From contig CAJYLO010000024.1 of the NCBI GenBank assembly GCA_913776245.1, positions 1 to 56,665 on the forward strand: DNA of 56,665 bases, given 5' to 3'. The translations under genes were made by a program, and so were the position numbers. Positions within the stretch are counted from its first letter, which is position 1. Each line of letters begins with the position of its first letter. Source of the stretch: an uncultured Chryseobacterium sp. Its GTDB lineage: Bacteria > Bacteroidota > Bacteroidia > Flavobacteriales > Weeksellaceae. Positions 51,870 to 56,665 of the stretch are shown here, in pieces. Below the pieces are notes generated by a model that was not told the DNA's origin, searched no databases, and saw nothing but the letters and a program-made list of their open reading frames with translations.

Positions 51870-53045
51870 ATGGAAGCATATATAGTAACAGGATACAGAA
51901 CAGCAGTTGGTAAAGCCCCGAAAGGTTCTTTGCGTTTTACACGCCCAGATGATATGGCGGCAACTGTGATAGAACGTCTGATGAAAGATGTTCCAAATCT
52001 TGACCCGGCTCGTATCGACGATTTGATTGTCGGTTGTGCGATGCCGGAAGCAGAACAAGGTCTTAATGTCGCAAGACTCATTTCACTAATGGGATTAGAC
52101 ACAGACAAAGTTCCGGGTGTAACAGTGAACAGATATTGCGCATCGGGCTCAGAATCGATAGCGATTGCAGCGGCAAAAATCAAAGCCGGAATGGCAGAAT
52201 GCATCATCGCCGGTGGAGCAGAAAGTATGTCTTATATCCCGATGGGTGGCTACAAACCAATCCCGGACACGGATTTGGCAAAATCAAACCCCGATTATTA
52301 TTGGGGAATGGGATTGACGGCCGAAGCGGTTGCCAACGAATTCAAAGTGAGTCGTGAAGAGCAAGATCAGTTTGCTTACAACTCGCATCAGAAAGCAATT
52401 AAAGCGATACAGGAAGGAAAATTTGAAAATCAGATTGTTCCGATTGATGTGAAATATAATTTCCTTGATGAAAAGGAAAAAATCCAGACCAAAGAATATG
52501 CGTTCAAGCAAGACGAAGGTCCAAGAGCTGATACTTCAATCGAGGCCTTGGCAAAACTTCGTCCTGTTTTTGCTGCCAATGGTTCTGTAACAGCAGGTAA
52601 CTCTTCTCAGACTTCTGACGGCGCTGCTTTCACAATGGTAATGTCCGAAAGAATGGTCAAAGAATTAAACCTGACACCAGTGGCGAGGCTTCTCTCCTAT
52701 TCTACAGTTGGTGTTCCGCCAAGAATTATGGGAATCGGACCAATGTACGCCATTCCTAAAGCGCTGGAACAGGCAGGTCTTAAACAATCGGATATCGATT
52801 TATTTGAATTGAATGAAGCTTTTGCTTCTCAATCCGTTGCAATCTTAAGAGAACTGAATATCAATCCTGAAATCGTAAACGTAAACGGAGGCGCAATCGC
52901 ACTGGGACATCCACTTGGTTGTACAGGAACTAAACTGACTGTTCAACTTCTTGACGAAATGAAACGCAGAAACAGCAAATACGGTGTTGTGACAATGTGC
53001 GTTGGAACAGGTCAGGGTGCAGCGAGTGTGTTTGAATTGCTCTAG
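51870..53045 (+). CDS. fadA: Acetyl-CoA acyltransferase (3-ketoacyl-CoA thiolase)
   Basis: A 391-aa thiolase performing the last step of beta-oxidation. Cys90 in [18 protein letters not shown] is the nucleophile; [16 protein letters not shown] supplies the catalytic His and [16 protein letters not shown] the second Cys. Length is typical. It is bounded on both sides by inserted cassettes (Y1 transposase upstream, four-helix-bundle gene downstream), yet the frame is intact. Confidence 0.93.
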   Translation: MEAYIVTGYRTAVGKAPKGSLRFTRPDDMAATVIERLMKDVPNLDPARIDDLIVGCAMPEAEQGLNVARLISLMGLDTDKVPGVTVNRYCASGSESIAIAAAKIKAGMAECIIAGGAESMSYIPMGGYKPIPDTDLAKSNPDYYWGMGLTAEAVANEFKVSREEQDQFAYNSHQKAIKAIQEGKFENQIVPIDVKYNFLDEKEKIQTKEYAFKQDEGPRADTSIEALAKLRPVFAANGSVTAGNSSQTSDGAAFTMVMSERMVKELNLTPVARLLSYSTVGVPPRIMGIGPMYAIPKALEQAGLKQSDIDLFELNEAFASQSVAILRELNINPEIVNVNGGAIALGHPLGCTGTKLTVQLLDEMKRRNSKYGVVTMCVGTGQGAASVFELL

Positions 53046-53056
53046 ACAAGGAGAAG

Positions 53057-53075
53057 AAAGAATAAAGAGAAAAGA
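53057..53075 (+). repeat. Inverted repeat around the four-helix-bundle gene, left arm
   Basis: A 19-bp A/G-rich arm that is an exact reverse complement of 53450-53468; begins 11 nt after the thiolase stop. Confidence 0.85.
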
Positions 53076-53084
53076 CTTTTTATA

Positions 53085-53441
53085 ATGAAGCATAATTTTA
53101 AGAATCTAAATATTTGGAAATTATCCATAGAATTAGCTGATGAAATTTATGTAATTACTGAAAGTTTTCCTAAGAATGAAGAATTCGGTTTAAAATCCCA
53201 AATCAGAAGATGCACAGTTTCTGTAGCTTCTAATATTGCGGAAGGCTCAAGCAGGACTTCACAAAAAGATTTCAATCGATTTTTAGAAATCAGTTTAGGC
53301 TCTCTTTATGAATTACAAACTCAAATCATTATTTCCTCAATGAGAAATTATATTGAACAATCGAAATTTGAATTAATTGAAAATAAAATCACCGAATTAC
53401 AGAGAATGATTTCCGGCTTTCAAAAAACACTGAGTTTGTAA
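53085..53441 (+). CDS. Four-helix-bundle protein (23S rRNA intervening-sequence/S23 type)
   Basis: A 118-aa helical protein of the S23/IVP family: FKNLNIWKLSIELADEIYVI, LKSQIRRCTVSVASNIAEGS followed by SRTSQKDFNRFLEISLGSLY, ELQTQIII and so on. In several phyla this protein is encoded within intervening sequences of 23S rRNA; the related Avd protein accompanies diversity-generating retroelements. Its molecular role is unclear. It is inserted between the thiolase and acyl-CoA dehydrogenase genes, enclosed by a perfect 19-bp inverted repeat, so the transcript would form a stem around it. Confidence 0.88.
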   Translation: MKHNFKNLNIWKLSIELADEIYVITESFPKNEEFGLKSQIRRCTVSVASNIAEGSSRTSQKDFNRFLEISLGSLYELQTQIIISSMRNYIEQSKFELIENKITELQRMISGFQKTLSL

Positions 53442-53449
53442 GTCTTTAT

Positions 53450-53468
53450 TCTTTTCTCTTTATTCTTT
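53450..53468 (-). repeat. Inverted repeat around the four-helix-bundle gene, right arm
   Basis: A C/T-rich 19-bp partner of 53057-53075, starting 8 nt after the four-helix gene stop and ending 20 nt before the acyl-CoA dehydrogenase ATG. A short TCTTTATTCTTT duplication lies within or next to it. Confidence 0.85.
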
Positions 53469-53488
53469 AATCTAAAAAATAAAACATT

Positions 53489-55276
53489 ATGTCAACAGAT
53501 ACAAAAACATTAGACGGCGGCGAATTCCTTGTTAGGGATATCACTGCTCAGGAAATTTTCAGCATCGAGGAATTGTCCGAAGAACAAAAGATGCTTCGTG
53601 ATTCTGCAAAGGAATTCATCGATAAAGAAGTGGTTCCGAATAAGGAAAGATTCGAGAAAAAAGATTACGCTTACACGGAAGAAGTGATGCGTAAAATCGG
53701 GGAAATGGGATTCCTGGGAATTGCTGTTCCGGAAGCTTACGGCGGATTGGGAATGGGATTCGTGACCACAATGCTGGCTTGCGATTACCTTTCCGGTTCT
53801 ACAGGTTCATTGGCAACGGCTTATGGCGCGCATACCGGAATCGGAACGCTTCCTATCCTGCTTTACGGAACCGAGGAACAAAAGCAGAAATACCTTCCGG
53901 ACTTGGCTGCCGGAACTAAATTCGGAGCGTATTGTTTGACTGAGCCGGATGCAGGCTCGGACGCCAACAGCGGGAAAACAAGAGCTAAACTTTCCGAGGA
54001 CGGAAAACATTATATTATTAATGGACAAAAAATGTGGATTTCCAATGCCGGATTTGCAGATACATTTACTTTGTTTGCTAAGATTGATGATGACAAAAAC
54101 ATTACGGGATTCGTTATCAACCGTTCAGAATTAGAAAATCCGGAAAGTCTGACTTTCGGAGAAGAGGAACACAAATTAGGAATCCGTGCGTCTTCTACGC
54201 GTCAGGTTTTCTTCAATGATATGAAAATCCCTGTTGAGAACCTTTTGGGCCAAAGAAACAACGGTTTCAAAATCGCATTGAACGCTCTGAACGTTGGTCG
54301 AATCAAATTGGCTGCTGCTTGTCTGGATGCCCAAAGAAGAATCCTGAATTATTCTTTGAATTATTCATCAGAGAGAAAGCAATTCGGGGTTTCTATCAAT
54401 ACATTTGGAGCCATTCGTAAGAAATTGGCCGAGATGGCAACTGGCGCCTTCGTGAGTGAAGCGGGTTCTTACAGAGCGGCGAAAAATGTAGAAGACAAAA
54501 TCGAAGAACTGGTTGCCGGCGGAATGAACCACGAAGAAGCGGAACTAAAAGGTGTAGAGGAATTTGCAGTTGAATGTTCTATCCTGAAGGTTTTCGTGTC
54601 AGATTTGGCGCAACATACAGCGGATGAAGGGATCCAAATCTTTGGCGGAATGGGATTCTCCGAAGATACACCTATGGAAGCGGCCTGGAGAGATTCAAGA
54701 ATTTCCAGAATCTACGAAGGAACCAACGAAATCAACAGACTTTTAGCCGTTGGGATGTTAATCAAACGGGCGATGCAGGGCAAAATCGATTTGTTAACGC
54801 CTGCGAAAAATGTTGCTAAAGAATTGATGAGCATTCCGTCTTTTGACATTCCTGATTATTCAGAATATATGTCTGAGGAAAAAGAAGTGATTAAGAACTT
54901 GAAGAAAATATTCCTGATGGTTTCCGGTTCTGCCCTTCAAAAATATATGATGGAGATTGAAAAACAACAGCATTTGTTACTCAACGCTTCCGAAATCCTG
55001 AACCAAATCTATATGGCAGAATCCGCCATCCTGAGAGCTGAGAAACATTTCTCAACAGACTCTGTGGAAGCTGCAATGGCAAGACTGAACCTTTACAAAG
55101 CGGTTGAAATCATCACCACCAACGCCAAAGAAGGTATCGTCTCTTTCTCCGAAGGCGACGAGCAAAGAATGATGCTAGCCGGATTAAGACGTTTCACAAA
55201 ATACGTGAACACACCAAATCCAATTGCACTAACAGAAAAAGTTGCTGCTCATTTTATTGAGAAAGGTTCTTACTAA
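53489..55276 (+). CDS. Acyl-CoA dehydrogenase
   Basis: A 595-aa FAD enzyme for the first oxidation step of beta-oxidation. The acyl-CoA dehydrogenase core (about 30-430) has YCLTEPDAGSDANSGKTRAK, MWISNAGFADTFTLFAKID, LNVGRIKLAAACLDAQRRIL and the catalytic-Glu region RIYEGTNEINRLLAVGMLIK. The last 150 residues form a C-terminal extension, as in the VLCAD-like group common in Bacteroidota. Last gene of the MarR operon; a strong terminator follows. Confidence 0.92.
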   Translation: MSTDTKTLDGGEFLVRDITAQEIFSIEELSEEQKMLRDSAKEFIDKEVVPNKERFEKKDYAYTEEVMRKIGEMGFLGIAVPEAYGGLGMGFVTTMLACDYLSGSTGSLATAYGAHTGIGTLPILLYGTEEQKQKYLPDLAAGTKFGAYCLTEPDAGSDANSGKTRAKLSEDGKHYIINGQKMWISNAGFADTFTLFAKIDDDKNITGFVINRSELENPESLTFGEEEHKLGIRASSTRQVFFNDMKIPVENLLGQRNNGFKIALNALNVGRIKLAAACLDAQRRILNYSLNYSSERKQFGVSINTFGAIRKKLAEMATGAFVSEAGSYRAAKNVEDKIEELVAGGMNHEEAELKGVEEFAVECSILKVFVSDLAQHTADEGIQIFGGMGFSEDTPMEAAWRDSRISRIYEGTNEINRLLAVGMLIKRAMQGKIDLLTPAKNVAKELMSIPSFDIPDYSEYMSEEKEVIKNLKKIFLMVSGSALQKYMMEIEKQQHLLLNASEILNQIYMAESAILRAEKHFSTDSVEAAMARLNLYKAVEIITTNAKEGIVSFSEGDEQRMMLAGLRRFTKYVNTPNPIALTEKVAAHFIEKGSY

Positions 55277-55291
55277 GAAATTTGATTGAAT

Positions 55292-55323
55292 AAAAAACCC
55301 TCTGAAATTTCAGAGGGTTTTTT
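55292..55323. terminator. Terminator of the beta-oxidation operon (bidirectional)
   Basis: A 32-bp perfect palindrome with an A-run on the left and T-run on the right, between the acyl-CoA dehydrogenase and the convergent lipoprotein gene. Confidence 0.88.
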
Positions 55324-55352
55324 ATCTATTTTTGTTTATAAAAGATGGATTA

Positions 55353-55835
55353 TTATTCAATAATCGGATAGCTAGCTCTTAATAAATCTGCTGATTTTCT
55401 AGTTTCATTACAATTGGTAAATTCAGATTTTTCATTTATTGTTTGCAAACACTTCTTATTTTTATAATAATAAATTGTTGTATAATCAAGATTTTTAACT
55501 GAAGAGTCAGAATTACTACTTATTCTAATTGTTGCTTTCACAGGTTTTTTATTTTTATAATAAATATTCGTTTCATAATTGTAATCTGCAAAGCTATTTT
55601 CTTGAATCTTTTCAATAGTTCTATCTTCTTTAGAAAATATTACTTTTCCACTAGTGACTACAATATCATTTTTGCCATCACCAATACCCGTGTGGAATTC
55701 TGTGATTGATAGGTTTTTATTCGAATCAAAATTAGCGCAAAGCAGATCTATTTTTGAAATATATTCATTTTTACTTACACAAGAAATGGTAAAAAGAAAT
55801 AGTATTAATGTGAGAGGTAATAAACATTTTTTCAT
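55353..55835 (-). CDS. Lipoprotein of unknown function
   Basis: A 160-aa protein with a lipobox LFTISC (Cys19) and a beta-rich body containing Tyr/Lys/Asn-rich strands (NIYYKNKKPVKATIRI, TTIYYYKNKKCLQTI). Two further Cys at about 34 and 137-143 may form a disulfide. No family recognised. Its AT content is higher than that of neighbouring housekeeping genes, as is common for variable lipoproteins. Confidence 0.6.
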   Translation of the reverse strand: MKKCLLPLTLILFLFTISCVSKNEYISKIDLLCANFDSNKNLSITEFHTGIGDGKNDIVVTSGKVIFSKEDRTIEKIQENSFADYNYETNIYYKNKKPVKATIRISSNSDSSVKNLDYTTIYYYKNKKCLQTINEKSEFTNCNETRKSADLLRASYPIIE

Positions 55836-55886
55836 TATAATTATTTGAATTGCTAATTTAAAACTTCTCCATTAAAATCTCGATGA

Positions 55887-55905
55887 CGCGGATTTGCAAT
55901 CCGTG
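55887..55905. repeat. REP-like hairpin, different family from 51.2 kb
   Basis: CGCGGATT-TGC-AATCCGTG stem-loop with one G-T pair, preceded by GATGA and followed by CCTAC. Isolated palindromes of this form occur dispersed in Flavobacteriia genomes, as far as I recall. No transposase beside it. Confidence 0.55.
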
Positions 55906-55944
55906 CCTACTAAAATAAAAAATCATGATTAATAAAAATAATCT

Positions 55945-56220
55945 TCTCACTGAAATCAGAAAGTTAGCAACTGTAAAAAGAAAACTCCTCACTAAAAATA
56001 GAAAGTTGGCTACTGCAAAAAGAAAACTCCTCACTGCAATTAGAAAGTTAGCATCCGCAACTATATAATGCTTTACTGCAAGTATAAAGTTAGCTCCTGC
56101 AAGCATAAAACGTCGTACTGTAAGTATAATTTTAGCGCCTGCAACTATAAAACTCGTTACTGTAAGTATAAAGTTAGCTACTACAAGCTTAAAACGCCTT
56201 ACTGCAAAAACAGCTAACAA
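55945..56220. repeat. Degenerate 42-bp tandem repeat, six full units plus a partial one
   Basis: Units at 55945-55986, 55987-56028, 56029-56070, 56071-56112, 56113-56154 and 56155-56196, then a partial copy. All six are exactly 42 bp. The best conserved parts are CACTG or TACTG with GCAA at the unit start, AGAAAGTTAG or ATAAAGTTAG in the middle, and CTGCAA-type sequence in the second half, so each unit looks like two diverged 21-bp halves. Because 42 is a multiple of three, a stop-free frame with a 14-residue period (VANFLFLVRSFLFT-like) exists on the reverse strand, which I do not call as a gene. Confidence 0.85.
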
Positions 56221-56222
56221 CG

Positions 56223-56665
56223 CTAAAACAAACTCAATTGTATCCCACCATTCCCTTTCTGCGGTTTAGCATCGCCAAAAACAGTTTTCCCACCAAATCG
56301 CCACGAGTTTTGTCGCTCCTCTTCTATCACTTTTTCAAGACTAAAATCCGGTGTGAAATTCTCTTCAGTTTTTACGGCAATTTCGTGTAACTTTTTAATC
56401 GCCTGATTCTTATCCGTGTTCCCCAACTTAGATTTCTCAATTCCGGTTCGCAGGATGGAAATCGTTTCGTCATAAGTTTTAGTCGGAACAGGAAACGGAT
56501 GACCGTCTTTTCCGCCGTGCGCAAAAGAAAAACGAGCCGGGTCTGTAAATCTGGAAGGCGCCCCGTGAATCACTTCACTCACCAAAGCCAGAGACTGCAT
56601 CGTTCGCGGACCAACACCTTTCAGCATCAGCAAATCTTCAAAATTCTCAGGTTCATTTTCTCTCG
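56223..56665 (-). CDS. DUF763 protein, C-terminal part (cut by window edge)
   Basis: The frame is open to the window edge and covers the last 147 residues. The segment FEDLLMLKGVGPRTMQSLAL is a helix-hairpin-helix, and SRFTDPARFSFAHGGKDGHP is the conserved DUF763 signature. The family is uncharacterised but the helix-hairpin-helix suggests DNA binding. An internal TTG at 56633 could be mistaken for the start. The C-terminus ends GNGGIQLSLF. Confidence 0.85.
   Translation of the reverse strand, partial: RENEPENFEDLLMLKGVGPRTMQSLALVSEVIHGAPSRFTDPARFSFAHGGKDGHPFPVPTKTYDETISILRTGIEKSKLGNTDKNQAIKKLHEIAVKTEENFTPDFSLEKVIEEERQNSWRFGGKTVFGDAKPQKGNGGIQLSLF

Noticed and set aside
55858..56220. 120-aa reverse-strand ORF with a 14-residue hydrophobic period
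   Set aside because: It is exactly the 42-bp repeat read in a stop-free frame, starts with TTG, has no signal or domain, and runs on into the REP-like hairpin; kept as a repeat finding instead of a gene.
55945..56220. CRISPR array
   Set aside because: The whole 42-bp unit is homologous from copy to copy; there are no unique spacers and no cas genes.

Overview
The window comes from a Bacteroidota chromosome, most likely a Flavobacteriia member of the Chryseobacterium/Epilithonimonas/Kaistella type. The evidence is an AT-rich sequence with TAnnTTTG-type -7 boxes, almost no Shine-Dalgarno sequences, a type IX secretion C-terminal sorting domain, gldI, a Bacteroidota-style S46 dipeptidyl peptidase, monomeric NADP isocitrate dehydrogenase, and a bacteriophytochrome/heme oxygenase pair. 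I found no rRNA, tRNA, CRISPR array, prophage or large island. Both ends cut a gene: a YhcG/DUF1016 nuclease on the left and DUF763 on the right. Gene identities come from reading translated motifs; no database search was run.

Layout. 1-8000: N-carbamoylputrescine amidase, acyl-CoA thioesterase, a DPP11-like S46 peptidase, a polysaccharide deacetylase, a GNAT protein, a DUF5723 outer-membrane protein and a YqaE/Pmp3 peptide. 8000-16700: a two-domain M16 protease, a lipoprotein, a divergent acyl-CoA reductase/ferredoxin pair, then serC, serA and DUF1015 (serine synthesis). 16800-22400: bacteriophytochrome overlapping its heme oxygenase, gldI with a cyclophilin-FKBP lipoprotein, and ilvE. 22500-31200: mnmD, a NUDIX hydrolase, a lipoprotein, a GT4 glycosyltransferase, a toxin-antitoxin-like pair, recQ, kdsD-like, tatC, a Crp-family regulator and tpx. 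31200-44500: secreted proteins, icd, a large TonB-plug surface protein, a pseudouridine synthase, DinB, the methylmalonyl-CoA mutase small subunit, an FtsB-like protein, udk, a SanA-like protein and a ferredoxin reductase. 44500-48200: a zeta toxin with an overlapping 48-aa gene missing from simple ORF calls, a thioredoxin lipoprotein, and an iron-type ABC permease and ATPase. 48300-55300: a MarR-controlled fatty acid beta-oxidation operon (marR, fadB-type, thiolase, acyl-CoA dehydrogenase). 55300-56665: a lipoprotein, a REP-like hairpin, a 42-bp tandem repeat and DUF763.

The most unusual structure lies between 46.9 and 53.5 kb. Three small cassettes, each bounded by inverted repeats, sit between same-strand neighbouring genes without breaking any reading frame: a frameshifted GxxExxY remnant with two nested inverted repeats between the ABC permease and ATPase genes; a Y1 (REP-associated) transposase between the fadB-type and thiolase genes, with hairpins showing compensatory base changes; and a four-helix-bundle (23S IVS-type) protein between the thiolase and acyl-CoA dehydrogenase genes, with a perfect 19-bp inverted repeat. 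In the transcript each would fold into a large stem enclosing the small gene. A 28-bp perfect palindrome directly upstream of the -7 box of the marR gene is a strong operator candidate for the beta-oxidation operon.
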